A DNA stretch of 64,000 bases from Cylicocyclus nassatus (lineage: Eukaryota; Nematoda; Chromadorea; Rhabditida; Strongylidae), in assembly GCA_958299035.1 (NCBI GenBank), contig CATQJL010000223.1, forward strand, positions 53,240,302 to 53,304,301, given 5' to 3'. This document shows, one piece after another, positions 49,365 through 62,143 of this stretch; within the stretch, counting starts at the first letter, position 1, and each line of letters starts with the position of its first letter. Position numbers and translations under genes: made by a program. The notes below the pieces were generated by a model. It was not told where the DNA came from. It did no database searches and saw only the letters and a list, made by a program, of their open reading frames with translations.

Positions 49365-49735
49365 GCTCAGAAAGTTAATGAAAAAATGCTCTAACTCTGA
49401 GAATTCTAAAAACTTCCGTTTCTGGACGCTAGCTGTAAAAACGGGAAATTTTTAGCAAATTTGGCAGGCGCTGAAATAAGTGCTGAAAGTGAGAAAAAGA
49501 AAGTAATATATTTGAAAAGGGAAAGAGAGGGGGGAGAATTGAGGGAATAAAGTTCTTTCCGCCCATTCAGAAATCTTGGAAGTTCATAAGAATTTTTCTC
49601 ATCTTAAGAAAATTTGTGAGAATCGAGAATTCTGAAAATCTCTCGTTGAGCGCTATAGAGTCGCAAAATCTTAGTAAACTTGGCAAGCCTTCATATAAGC
49701 CCTGAAGACCAGAAAAAACGAAATATATTGACTCA
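49365..49735. repeat. diverged tandem duplication, two units of about 170-200 bp
   Basis: Both units contain GAGAATTCT.AAAA, a CGCTA block, an AAATTTAGCAAATTTGGCA / AAATCTTAGTAAACTTGGCA block and a final TGAAATAAG / CATATAAGCCCTGAA block, in the same order. Substitutions and indels are numerous. Confidence 0.45.
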
Positions 49736-51300
49736 AAGGGTAATAAAAAGTGAAAATCGAGACTACTTCTATTGTTTGCGAAGCACTTGGAAGCATATAT
49801 GATTGATACGTGCATGTGGTGAGATTGAGCTCGGAAAAGAAAAGAGGTTTCACCCAGAAAATGCTTAGAGGTGCGTTTCAAGCCAAAAGTACGTTTGGAA
49901 TGAATAAGTTATTAATATGATGGAGAATGAAGAAAAACTCAAGATATATGACGCCTTCCATAGGGAAAACATTCAAACACATGACAAAACCTTCCACGAC
50001 ATTAACCATTCCGAATCAAAACCGCAAAGAATTGCTTTCGCGGTGAAAATATCAAAAGGAGGAAAGAAAAAGAGGAAGAGAAGAAAGGAATGATGATGCT
50101 GCCAGCCTTGAGTTTTGATAAACAATTATGAAAATTGGAACGATCGGCCAATCTGACTGCATAAGGAATGCTTTTACTGTTGATAATGACAGTTTTGGCG
50201 GTAAAGTTCCAAAACTGCTAGTTTGTAACGTTTACTGTAAAAAAAAATGAGACGATAAACTTATGTACATTTAAGCATACATTGAGAAAAAAAGGTTCAG
50301 ATTAACAAACTGCTCCAGAAAATCTGGTTCTAAGTAGTTTATACAAAAGTTGTCAAATACTCTAATTTGTGAAAGATGGATGGGCCACAGTGGGGTGAAC
50401 AAGCAAGAATGTCAATTACAGATTGTCTGAGCGAAAACAATAAATTTCACAGCTGAAGTAAGGCAGACCGACAATGATATAACGGAAAATAGGAAATCGT
50501 ACTCTACTTACGTTTTCGTGGTTACTAGAAGATGCTCCATTTTTTCATGTGTGTGCTGTGACCAAGTGTTCAACAATTCGTTAGCGGAAACGAAAAAAAA
50601 CGGTATTTTTTGCTGGTGTATTTTTGAGAACATAAAAAATTAGATGGAGAGACGAGTAAACAATAAGTGAATAAAAGTACTTGCAACTGCAGAAAATCTA
50701 TCCAAATTACCAATAAAATTGATTTTATCCAAGAAGTGATTTGAGAAAGTAATTCTTCTGTCAATGACAGCGCTTACGTCAGATGTGAGTCTCCCAGGTA
50801 CATCTTCCCAGAGTTTAACAATTTATTACTTCCTATCTGCCCACTCAGTTTCCTTGAGGACGCCATCCTATTTTTATATATTGAAGAAACATATTGCGGC
50901 TATTCCCAACAGGTGCAAAAGGAAACAAGATAAAAAGAAACAGAAACTAAGAATTGAAAGGCAGAAAACTGCTAAAAATTATTTGAGACTTTAACTAAAC
51001 GTTTCGAAAAGCTTAAGACAACTTTTACTGAATTTTCATTCACTTTAGTCTTCTAAAAGATTTAGAAACAGCTTTAACTATGCAATACATACGAATTGGT
51101 CACTAGTCACCTCCCATGCACGGTGTAATATCGTGCGCTCGAAATTTTTTACGGTGAATCATTTGCGACGAAGAATCAGAAAAGAGAACGTTTACACTTA
51201 TTTTTAGAAGTAGAAGTAATATAGAATATATCATCTCTTTCACCCTGCAAAGAGAAACTCTGGAAAATATCGATTTGAATGTTTAAAAAGCACTGGAAAA
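49736..51300. other. gene-free AT-rich region
   Basis: Nothing supportable beyond simple sequence. Short frames have no recognisable features. Confidence 0.35.
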
Positions 51301-54300
51301 AGTCGGATGAATCTTATGGTAATACCTAATGCAATCGATTTCGAGAGGTGTAGACTCTGTTGCAAAAAGATGCATAAATTTTAGTTCTTTTGCGAGCGAT
51401 GACAGTGTGTTTGCTTCCATTATTCAACGAAACATCGATGATGGGAAATGAAATCATTTCTAGAAAATTCTGGTGGATTAGTACGGATATTCTGAAAGTC
51501 AGGGGATAGAATGTGGTCAAAAATCCAAGAATTACATTACTGTCACAACATTTAATACCAGTGAGATTGAATGCTAAGAAAGGATTATCCGTAGGCAAAT
51601 TGAACAGAACACCGAAAGCTCATTTTGTTCAAGAACCAAAAACTTCTTAGAAATTTTGTGAAGAAGAAGCGACAGAGTATATTTTTCGCAGAAACTTCAT
51701 CTGAAGTCGGGATAGTAGTTATCTCACGAAAATTCTGAACAGAATTTGAATAGGTAGCATTAACATTTTTGATTTATAATATGATTTTATCTCAATAGAC
51801 CTGCCATATTAGATACGCACTTCAAATTATTATAATAATTTTTAGCCACATTTTTTGCTGCGATTGCATCTATATTTTTGTCTGTCTATATTTGAAGATT
51901 TTGTAAATCTAATCCGAGATAGAGTCGTACTAGCATACAAGTTATGAGCACCAAAAAGCTTTTTGTAAAAGGAAACCATTGATTCAGAAGAGATTTTCTT
52001 AGCAGGAAAAAAAGATAAGCGCATCTCATTCAAGAACCATTTTTCTCTTTGAAGTACCCAATAATAAAAATTAGCGAATAAATGAGATGCGAGATTAAGC
52101 GATAGATTGCAAAGACGTCATAGAGCCACTGATTTCAGGAAAAGTGAGAAATGACTCTGATAGATAAAGACCGCTAAACGAAGAACACTCACTGGTGAGT
52201 CAATGCAGTTACAGTTAGGTAAAAAAGCTATAGCGAAAATCGTTTCCAGATGTGAAATAGAGCTTTAGGACTCATGACTAAAGGTGTTATACTTGCTTTA
52301 TTTTGTCTTGCAAGTGGTACGTACTTGGATAGATTTCTAACGTACATGGCGTTTTGCGTTTTTTATGAACAAAGCATCAATTAGAGAAAAGTAAATTTTT
52401 CTATCAAAATCACCAACATTCTAGTTGAGAACAACAGCTTTACAAAATAACTTAGCTTGGATTTTCTTACTTACGAGGGTTTCCGGAAAGAGTTCACTAT
52501 CTCATATTCGGTATATGGAAGGGAAGTAAAGACTGAGATAGTCATTTTATTTTCTTCACATTCTTGGCATTCAACCAGTGAAATAACGAATTTAGAAATG
52601 CGCGGAAAGCTATGGCTCTCATCTTCTGCTAGGGATACAAAATGCATCTTTAGAACAAAATCTCTTTCCTCTGAGCGATTTTCATTGCAATTGCATTTGA
52701 CAAATCCATCGGGAATGATATATAATATCGAAAACGCCAAATATGCCATATTCACAGATGATTTGTGATGGAGGCAATTGTTTTTTGGATGGCAGATGTA
52801 GCAACGATAGCGCATGGATCTAAAGACTCTTGCATGAAATTTTATCTTTATTGGGAAGAAGCACTCGAAAAATCCAGTAGTAAGTAACAGCGCAACAAAG
52901 CAAAAAAAAATAACAACAAGAACGTCAACATATTGGTGCTGGTAAGATTCCCAATAGAATGTTTGTATGGATTTTGATATCTTTTGAAAAAACCTTTGAG
53001 TCGCAAAGCTTGTCGGCAGAATAATAATAAATAGACATTTTTTTAGACTGCATAACAGAGCGGAGGTTTTCGGAAATATTTTTGAAAGTGCCCATTACCC
53101 AAGCGATAAGAAACCCTTCAAATAAGGGCGTTTCTCGGATTAGTAGGCGTAACGAGTGGAACGTGTTTTGCGAACACATTGTTAGGAACACACGATCGCT
53201 ATTTGATGAGTAATGCAACATTTGCTTTTGTGTTCGAAATGAACACATCACACTCACTGGACTTGTTCTTTGCGAAAATTCGATGAACGGATCGGATATT
53301 CGTAATGGAGAGCTTTTTGAGCAGCGTGCTAGCGCTTTGCACAGAAATTTAGACATTTTTCGAAGTTTTCTTTGTACATATTCATAAACTAACTATCTAC
53401 TCTTCATGGACAAATCATACATATAGTTCTTAGAAAAAAGTGAAGCTAAATACAAATTCACTAGTATCCGAAAGGTTCAAAATCTTAGAAATATTTAATT
53501 CTCTTGACCGGTTCAATAAACTATGCCATCGAAAAGGCGTAGAAGAAACTTCCAAAAAAGTTGCCGATTGTATAATGGAGAAGAAATCAAAAACTTTTCT
53601 AGAGATGTCTAACAAACTATGATATCAAGAGAGGATAGAAGAAAACTCCAGAAATGTTGCCATTTGTATAAAGCGGAATCAATTTTTTTCGGAAGTTCTC
53701 CCATTCATTCAAAAAAAAAAGCTCAAATAATCCGCAAGTAAGGGTAGAGTCAAATTCGTGGATTTCACAGAAATTAATATTCAGTAATGCTAACTTGTAT
53801 ATTTCTCCATAGACTATTCTACCAACATGACTTTTATACACTCAAAAGTTCGTTTTATATATTCTAGGATTTATTTTGAAAAAGTATTTCTTAAGAGGAA
53901 ACATAATTGCCCCTATAAAATAATACACAAACCAGCACCTCTCAATTACAACCCTAGAACCATTTTTTGCAACTGTTGCTACTAATCTGATGTCAGTAAA
54001 AGTGAACAGAAAAACTGATGACCCGCAAAGTCGGAAACATGAATGAAAAGGTCGTAGTGACAATGGAACTGACATGTTCGATAAATTCGATACGAACTGT
54101 TTGCCTGAAAAAAAAACGAAAATTTCCGTGCACTTTCGAGAGACAACAGATTTATGTAGAAAACAGATGAATGATAAGATTGAAAAAGTACAAGATTTAT
54201 GCAGTTTTTTAGTTCCAGCTATAAAAAAAGTCAAGAAAAGTTCATTTTTTCAGAGAACAAAATGATAAATCAACAGTAATTGAAAGTAAAGTACAATACC
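51301..54300 (+). other. coding-like but broken region, unidentified
   Basis: Short plus-strand open stretches with protein-like composition are interspersed with stops. One example is 53440-53622; another is 54074-54265, with HFRETTDLCRKQMNDKIEKV. A 96-nt near-repeat at 53515-53700 keeps a codon-sized period. I find no splice model that joins them and no family match. This may be a decayed gene or chance. Confidence 0.2.
53515..53700 (+). repeat. two 96-nt (32-codon) imperfect tandem units
   Basis: AATAAACTATGCCATCGAAA at 53515 is echoed by AACAAACTATGATATCAAGA at 53611, exactly 96 nt later. The translations NKLCHRKGVEETSKKVADCI and NKL(stop)YQERIEENSRNVAICI are clearly related. The second unit has an in-frame TGA. 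Confidence 0.5.
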
Positions 54301-55270
54301 GCTTACAGAATGAGCAAAATTTCCGTGAATGTCGCTGTATTCCGGGAATTCCGCGAAATCACGCGAATCACGCAAACTACGCAGCGCCATAACTTCCTTA
54401 GTGTTGATTATATTTTAAATCCGAAAAAAGCATTGTGCTTAGCCCATTAAGGCGATTCTTTCGTTATACAGCATGTCGTCATGTAGTAAAGCGCTGGAAG
54501 AAAGCAGGAGAAAACCACCGAAAACAAGTGTTTGTTCTGTGATTATCGCGAGCATTTCTAAACGTCAAAACATATTTGCAATGAAATGAATATTAGAAAC
54601 AGCTGCATAGCATGTTTCTTCGAAAAATGCTAGCTTTGAGTCATTTCCGCCGCTCAAAATAACCCGCATCTCTCATCTTTTGGACATTTTGCTAATGCTA
54701 ATCGATTACTTTTTTTCTTGGTGGTTCCGAAAACTTCACTGAAACCGGGGCAACTAAGCTTGAGAAATTCAATAATGCGCTTCATAGGAAAAACGAAGGA
54801 AGAGCATGAATATGGTGGAGGAGGAAGAGATGAAGAGAAAGAAAAGTTTATGGATATAATGAGTGAGCGGATCGACACTCTAAATGTGTACATATTAGTC
54901 CGACGAGCTGTGAACGAGAAAACCAGCTGCATAGATGAGGGCATGAGGGCATAACAACATGACTGGGGGGGGGGGGGAGTGTTGAAGGGTTCTTCATCAA
55001 CAGGAAGCTTGGAATATGAGAAAGTAAAGTAGTTTGGACAATTATTTGGTGGGTTTTAGGGTTATAAAGTAAATTTCTTCCAAAGATAGTAAATTTCTTC
55101 CAAAGATTCCACATGTTATGAGATTTGAAGTTTCACTTAATCAAATATATATATTTAGCAGATAGTTCATAGAATGTAGAACTCAGGGGAAGGGAGGAAG
55201 AGATAGAAAATTTTTCATTATTCTGAAGCTGGAAATAAAGGGAGAGAAAAGTCAAGGATGAGCCGAAAAG
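54301..55270. other. gene-free region
   Basis: Contains a CGCGAA-rich patch at 54336-54385 resembling the inverted repeat at 57496-57864, and a 13-nt G run at 54965-54977. No gene supported. Confidence 0.35.
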
Positions 55271-55272
55271 AT

Positions 55273-55293
55273 TTTATTTATTTATTTATTTAT
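55273..55293. repeat. (TTTA)n microsatellite
   Basis: About five consecutive TTTA units, followed by a short GC-rich segment CGCCAAGCGGCGCGC. Confidence 0.8.
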
Positions 55294-55597
55294 TTTGTAC
55301 GCCAAGCGGCGCGCTTCAATACAACAAATCAGATCAGAACAGGGTGTAAAACGACAGATCAATAGAAAACATGAAAAGAAAGAAAAAAAAACCAACAAAG
55401 GAACAATCGTATTGAAATGAATAAGTCATCCAGATCTTTGTCCAACCTACTCTGCACTCTCTGGAGGAAAGAGATAATAAAAGAAACGCTGACCAGCTGA
55501 TTGATTTTCTGGGCAAAAGAAATCTCGGGTAGGAGTTATATGAAGTGCTAAAATTTTAACCTCAGACTTATTCAATTTTTCGAATGTAGAAACTTTC

Positions 55598-56097
55598 NNN
55601 NNNNNNNNNNNNNNNNNNNNNNNNNNNNNNNNNNNNNNNNNNNNNNNNNNNNNNNNNNNNNNNNNNNNNNNNNNNNNNNNNNNNNNNNNNNNNNNNNNNN
55701 NNNNNNNNNNNNNNNNNNNNNNNNNNNNNNNNNNNNNNNNNNNNNNNNNNNNNNNNNNNNNNNNNNNNNNNNNNNNNNNNNNNNNNNNNNNNNNNNNNNN
55801 NNNNNNNNNNNNNNNNNNNNNNNNNNNNNNNNNNNNNNNNNNNNNNNNNNNNNNNNNNNNNNNNNNNNNNNNNNNNNNNNNNNNNNNNNNNNNNNNNNNN
55901 NNNNNNNNNNNNNNNNNNNNNNNNNNNNNNNNNNNNNNNNNNNNNNNNNNNNNNNNNNNNNNNNNNNNNNNNNNNNNNNNNNNNNNNNNNNNNNNNNNNN
56001 NNNNNNNNNNNNNNNNNNNNNNNNNNNNNNNNNNNNNNNNNNNNNNNNNNNNNNNNNNNNNNNNNNNNNNNNNNNNNNNNNNNNNNNNNNNNNNNNN
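55598..56097. other. assembly gap of 500 Ns
   Basis: Exactly 500 undetermined bases, a round number suggesting a placeholder scaffold gap. Sequence order and true length across it are unknown, and frames spanning it are meaningless. The left flank carries the repeat GTTATATGAAGTGCTAAAAT, which also begins the loop of the large palindrome (61375). Confidence 0.95.
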
Positions 56098-57495
56098 AGT
56101 TCCGCCCATTTATTGATTTATCCGCGTGTTCGTTAAAACGCGCTTTACAGACTCTACGCATTCTCTTGTGAATGAGTGACATGGTGTGAATTTGAGCATT
56201 CGCTATAGTTTTCATATCAACTTCGACATTACGCTTTTTTCTTCCACAATGAAAGGGCAACAGACTCGACCATTTGATTTTTAGAAAGAGGTTCAAGTTT
56301 TAGTTTTTTGGGGGAAATATGCCAAACCTCATTGAAAATGCGAAAGCCGTGTTTGGAGCTTCATAGCCTCATCTCAGCCATTTATCTCTCCCCCCCCCCC
56401 CCACCAATTTTCCCGCTAAAAATCTGTACAGTTTTTTCGGCTTCCGGCATTTCCCTTTAATGTTGTTTTTTCCTCCTTACTTTTTATGCAGTTTTTTCCG
56501 CTCTTGACGTTTATGGAGGGCAAGGCGCTTAGAGGACTAGTTCTAAGCATTTACCCACTCATTTTTTGGCTTAATCGTGCTTTTGGGCTTGCCATGGCTG
56601 CAGGTTTGTGCTAATCCTTAGTAAAATCTCCTATGATGTTTCGCTCCGCCTTTTCCTTTTTCAGTTGAAAAACATAATCTCTCTTTTCCTCTTATTTCCC
56701 AATGAAAATAGGCTCAAGGAGCGTTGCCATTTCGAAAATTTTCTCTCTATTCTTTCCTATCAATCTCTTTTTTCGTACGCAAGTAGAACGATCATAAATA
56801 AGGAAGGAATAACATGCAACTTTTTCGCCTAGGGAAAAACTTATTCACGTATCGTTAATTCACCACCATTGAATATTTATTCTCCCAACATGGAATCATC
56901 AAAGACAATTTACTACAAAAACTGAAATGATGATCTAATTATGGCGGGATTGATGGGAAATGATTGGCGGGCTTGATGATATAATGCTAGGGAATGAATG
57001 GGTAAAGAAGCTTCAAAGAAAAGAATGATTAATATAGCAGGAAACCATGATTTTAGGTAAAAAATTTTGTACTAATCGGAATTTTTTTTGAGATTTTAGA
57101 AGTTCGTTTTGAAATCCCTGTTTCAGCAGGTCTATAATAGTAGACCATACCCTAACTCTGTCGATGATAGAACCATCAAGAGTCCAGCGAAACTTCTGCA
57201 GAACAACTCATAAGCTACATGTGTTATCGCTGAGCTTAACCTGACCTTGGAGAGTCTCAGCTCATCTGACAGCTGTTGGCTTACAACGCGACCCAAAGAA
57301 CTCGCATCAGATCTGCCGCGAGTTCATTTCTCTTCGGACATTCTGGTAGGGGAGGGGGGGGGGGTACGGTTGTCTGATAAAATCTATACTAAAAATAAAA
57401 ATCAAGGACATGAGCTGCTTTATTCATAAGTGAGAAGAAAATGCCTGAATGCTGCATAACATTTTATGAAATGTGTAAATATGCTGAAATTACAG
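56098..57495. other. gene-free region
   Basis: Contains a 13-nt C run at 56390-56402 and an 11-nt G run at 57354-57364. No gene or RNA supported. Confidence 0.35.
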
Positions 57496-57864
57496 TTATG
57501 ACAAAATCCGTCCATTTCCGCAAATTTCCGGGAACTGCGATTTCATGGTTCCCACGAAGTTTTCGGGATTTGCGAGATTTGCGAGATTTGTCCAAACTTC
57601 TTCTTCTAAGAAAGCGGACTGAACTCAGCTTGATCGGACGGAAATTTTTTTTCTTATACTGCATGGTAACGCAGGGATTACGGTTGGTGTATGGTGGCAC
57701 CTATTCACATTTTGCGGTGATTCTTAGCATTGCGTAACTTCGTATATGAAGCTCTAGAATTTTTTTGGAGAGATCCCGCAAATCTCGCAAATCTCGCGCA
57801 ATCCGCGAATCCGGAAATCCCAAAAATTTGAAAACCCCGCCAAAATGGACAGATTTCATTGTAA
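57496..57864. repeat. inverted repeat with GCGAGATTT tandem core
   Basis: ACAAAATCCGTCCATTT near 57500 pairs with AAAATGGACAGATTTCATTGT at about 57842-57864. Internally, TTTGCGAGATTTGCGAGATT (left) is matched by CGCAAATCTCGCAAATCTCG (right). MITE-like. Confidence 0.6.
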
Positions 57865-58086
57865 TAAGCGTATGATGCCAGCTGACATATCCGGACTGCT
57901 ACAAATCCTTCTAGGGTACTCCAAAAAAAGCACAAAACTGGGTTACACAACGGTTTCGGCTGTGTTATGTCGTCTGGTGCACTCTACTGGTGTGAGAATT
58001 TGATCATTTGCAGCGCAGCCCCGAGTCCACTCTCCTTTTACGGTTGTTCTTACTGCGGTTCGGCCGTTCGTTCCATAGATTTGGTA

Positions 58087-58123
58087 CCAGTTCAAAGCGC
58101 CGCTTCGCGGCGCTTTGAACTGG
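58087..58123. repeat. perfect 16-bp stem hairpin
   Basis: CCAGTTCAAAGCGCCG, a CTTCG loop and CGGCGCTTTGAACTGG form a 37-nt perfect hairpin. No gene borders it closely enough to call a terminator. Confidence 0.8.
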
Positions 58124-58299
58124 CTGTGTGTGTGAAGTAAGAAGTGTTCAGAAGCTAGATAAAGTTTTATCTTCAAATTTTCGTAGCCAAAAAGTATAGC
58201 ATAAAACCTTGCAGGCACGTGTGGAGAGCATCGAATAGTAGGTTTCTTCCTAGTCTCTAGCCCTTCAACAAACATGAATATCTTTAGCTGATTTGGGCT

Positions 58300-58835
58300 C
58301 GAAAAGCTCTAGCCACATGCTACCATAGCTCCACTACAATCTTCTTAACTCGGATAAAGTGTGCCACTACATGCGTAAAGAGTCCAGGGCTTTTCTGTCC
58401 GTGCCATAGTACTTTCTCTCCCCTCTCTTCTCACCCCCTAACCTTCCTCTCTTCCCCCCCCCCCCCCTCCCCCCTCCCCCCCTCCCGATCCCTCCCCAGC
58501 CCCGTACTGGTACAGGATACAATCCCCTATAGCATAATGGAAGAAAGCACTGAAGAGTGGTACGTTAGTTCCAGCTCTTTAGTTCATAAGAAACTCCGAC
58601 AGGCCTTTGCTGGCTTGGACTCAAATAGCTGCACGCCACATGCTGCGTTAGCTCCATCAAAATCCTCTCACTGCTAAAATTTTTCGAGAAGTGTGCCACT
58701 AATTACTTGACTCCGCTCCAGGCTTTTTCTGTTCGTGCCATGTACAATTCCTCTCCCCTTCCCACCCCCCCCCCCCCCCATTCCCCCCCCCCCGCCTCCC
58801 CCCTCGCCAGCTCCCCGCGCCCTACTGGTGCAGAA
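58300..58835. repeat. diverged direct duplication with C-rich tracts
   Basis: Two units (about 58300-58520 and 58605-58835) share in order CCACATGCT, TAGCTCCA, GTGTGCCACTA, CCAGG.CTTTTCTGT, CGTGCCAT, a long C/CT tract and CCCTACTGGT.CAG. The C runs reach 14 (58454-58467) and 15 (58765-58779). Confidence 0.6.
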
Positions 58836-59513
58836 CAGCGTGAACTTTTTCCGGCTTTTGAAGTTTTGAGCAAATTTTGCTTTTTTCTTTCCCTGCCCCC
58901 AACCCTCTTCCCTCATTAGTTTTCTACCTACGGAAAATAGAGGAGAGATAGATTACGAATGAAATAATCAAACAGTTTCCAATAGAGTTTTTTTTTACGA
59001 AAAACTTATCATATTTCAAAACTTCCGAATAGAAATCGAATATCTCAATTTCTGTCCTACCCATCGCTTTTCCTTCTGCTGAAAACATCCTTTACCAAGT
59101 TTTTCGAATAAGATTCGGATTATTGGTAGATTCTACGCTTGACCTCACAATCAAAAGTAAAATTTTCATCCCGCTTCCTATCCTCAGACCCTTTATGAAA
59201 GTGCTTCCACTTTACGATTTAGCTTCCATTCACGAAAACTCCATCTGTCATAATTCAATTTTCCCCCCCATTTTCCTTCCTTGAAGGCCTTTCTATCCTG
59301 TCACACTCCCTTTGGTCACAATGCAACCGCAGCCTCACTATTTTCTTCGCGCTGTGAAACGTTTGAACAGATAACAAAAATACGGCTGTTGGTGTATCAA
59401 TTTAAGAACATTCATGAAGAAAATCACATCTGGAATTTTTGCTGCACCACTTACAACTTTGTAAAGCAATGCTTTTGTACACTTTAAAGTTCTGTGGAGA
59501 ACTTCCCTCCTCA
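58836..59513. other. gene-free region left of the large palindrome
   Basis: No gene supported. The left palindrome arm may extend into it, but the matching right sequence lies beyond the window. Confidence 0.3.
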
Positions 59514-61366
59514 AAATATGGCAAGAATATTAGACACACGACAAAAATAGGCTGTCGAAGTTAAGTATCTATCTTCCTGCTGAAATCCAAAAGTTTTTTA
59601 GTAAAAGTCCCTGCTCCTTCTATCAGCACCGCTGTTTACCCCTGCGCTCTATAGGGTACATAATTTTGCACACTTTTCCGTGCTTCCTCTTCCCACCAAT
59701 TTGGATTGTGCAATATCTTGACAAAAAACTGCGCTAAAAAAAATTTGCAATTTTACACTCCTGAGGTTAGCAAGGTCTACATGATGATGAAGCTAACTTG
59801 CATTCCATCTTGTCTAGTATTCAAGGCTGAAACATCAGCGGCAATTACAGCGAATAGCTGTCTCTTGCTAAACTTTCCATAACCCCAGTTTTCCCTTAAT
59901 GGGAACATCGTCTAGTCTGTCCCATTTCCCTTCAGTTTTAACCCACTGTGGACGAAACTCCCTTGCTTCTGCGCTAGCAGTATGGAAATGTTGCACAAAA
60001 TTGATGAGCGAATTTCCCGAACCAAGAGGATCAATGAGAAAAATCGCGTTTACAATCGCTGCTGCAGCAAACTACAACTTTGCTGCTCTAAAGTATCTTT
60101 GTACAAATGAGCATGATAATGGTAAAGAACTTGAATTGCTACCATAGAAATTCGCACAACTTCAAAAGCTGAAAAAGGGACTGTCGTTTGGTGAAAATGT
60201 GGTCAATCAATGTTACCGCTTGGAATTGAGTATGAAAGGGCATTCTGATCAACAACTCGGAGAATAGACTCGAGCAAAAATTGAGTCATCAATCTGGGTG
60301 CATTGGGTGCATTCGAGACAGACGGGAATTGTTGACATCGTCGCGGCAGCTTGACGTCAGATGGGCCCCCCTGCGCTTTATATAGGGTTATGATTGTCTC
60401 TGTTTCTCTTGTTTATTACCACATCGATTTTCGCCTGAAATTTCGCTTTGATTGATTTTTCTAAATCTTTCTAAAATGACCTTTGAACTGCGCGATGCTG
60501 TTCGGCCTTGCTCTAACTGATCCCCATTGACTTTTGAAAAGTTTGCGCTGACTTCATCATATTGATAGGTACGGCATGTAATCGGCTGTGTCAGTTAACT
60601 GCGACTCGTTATTTTACAGCGATTCGCGGGTTCAAATCTCCCCCGCGTTCGGATGAATCACTCTTCCAGCTTATTTTAATTTTTGTGATTTTTGAGCTCT
60701 TAAGCAGTGAGTTGGTGCAGTGCACTTTCAAAAATTAAATCAGACAAAGGCGGGAAGTTCCGCAGCACTTTTGGGCAACTTCCGAAGGGTCATATACGGA
60801 AGTGCTGCAGAAGCTCCCAAAAATCAAAAGTTTCGAGGCACCTTGGACTTGACTGCGCGTTTTCGCTTGCAATTCTCTCTGCATTTTTCGCTTTCAGATT
60901 TTGTTGAGCTCTTCCTTCGTACAACTAGGTATTTGTGATAAAAAAGAAGAGAAAAAGTAAAATTACGCGAACTTGTTGCAGAAGTCCACTTTCCAATTAG
61001 TGTGATGTCAAGCCCCCTGTGGAAGTTCCATTTTTGACGCATGCATTTTTCCTTTGGTAATATAGTAGATGCGGAACCATCTGATTGTCGGCGGAAGTTC
61101 CGTGAATCGTCTGAGTAACAGCCTTGTCACAGATTATGACCCCCCGCTGTTACTCTCACTCAACCCTTAGGGGCAACTTACCCCAAATTGGGCTCTTTAC
61201 TGGTCCCTCTTAGCCATTAGCGATGATCGACAGGGCTTGAATAGAAATGGACAGGTAAGTGACATCCTCCGCTGACCAGCTGGCTGGTAACCAACCATGA
61301 TTTTTCAATCATTTCCATAATTTTGCGTTATTAAGCTCCGAGACAAACAGCTGTCTCTCCGCTCTC
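59514..61366. repeat. left arm of a giant inverted repeat (at least 1.85 kb)
   Basis: The arm is reverse-complementary to 62144-64000 along its whole length, with coordinate sums close to 123510. AAATATGGCAAG at 59514 pairs with CTTGCCATATTT at the window end. TGATGTCAAG at 61003-61012 pairs with 62498-62507. CTCCGCTCTC ending at 61366 pairs with 62144. The arms differ by only a few single-base changes and indels, such as a 6-C versus 5-C run near 61141. Inside are several GGAAGTTCC palindromes and a tRNA-like module. Confidence 0.9.
60591..60652 (+). other. tRNA-Lys(UUU)-like module, left arm
   Basis: A five-bp anticodon stem TCGTT/AGCGA (60606-60610 and 60618-60622) encloses ATTTTAC, giving anticodon UUU. 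GGGTTCAAATC is a good B box, and GTCAGTTAACTGCGAC resembles a D arm. I cannot form a convincing acceptor stem, and the T stem is imperfect. It reads as a tRNA-derived (SINE-like) module rather than a functional gene. Confidence 0.4.
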
Positions 61367-62143
61367 AGATAGAAGTTATATGAAGTGCTAAAATTTTATT
61401 TAGAATGTAGAAACCTTCGAAACTTCTTGAAACCCCTTATACCGCTGAAAGTTTTTCTGAAAAAATTCAAATTTTGGACAACTAAATAGGTAGATCTTAA
61501 CACCTTAATTTCTTTTTTGATTTCATGAATTAAAATCTGATGAAACTTCAAACTTAAACTTTTGGTCCTTAACTTTCCCTATTTTGAACGGGTAAACTTT
61601 TTCTGAAAAAGGCGAAAATTTTGAAGTTCAACATTGAGGAAGTCGTACCTATCTGATCAATAACTCGAATTCCAATGGTTTTATGGAAAAGTTGTTTGAA
61701 ATGCCTACAAAGACCAGTTTTCACAGTCAGCTATCAATGAAACTTTTTTTTCTGAAAATACGTACCACGCCCAGGTTACGCGCGCTAATCTCTCTATCCA
61801 ACCATAAACAATAAACAAACCCTTGGGATAGCCACATCCTACCCTATTGATTACCCAACCACACTTTCACCGAGATCCATTACCCAGGTATCGAAAAAAG
61901 TGGAGCAAGTCTCAAAGATTACCTCTAACAAGTGTGTTTACCTAGCAAACGCGATTTTTCAACGGGGGCGGGTTTCTCGCACTACTACCCGACCAGTTGA
62001 CGGGGGTGAGAGGTGGTGGCGAGAAAGGTGTCATGAATAAATACGAGGCCAAGCACTTAAGGAACTGCTGCACTTGGGGGTGGGTGCGACTTTAGCGCAA
62101 ATGCGCGAAAAAAACCCGCGGGGAAAAACGGGGGTTGAGGTCA
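61367..62143. other. 777-bp loop between the palindrome arms
   Basis: Non-palindromic spacer. Its left edge carries GTTATATGAAGTGCTAAAAT, shared with the flank of the N gap at 55535. Its right half is GC-rich (CAACGGGGGCGGGTTTCTCG, CCCGCGGGGAAAAACGGGGG). No coding sequence recognised. Confidence 0.7.

Noticed and set aside
55447..56296. Two long minus-strand frames of more than 200 codons
   Set aside because: They are almost entirely composed of the 500 undetermined bases.
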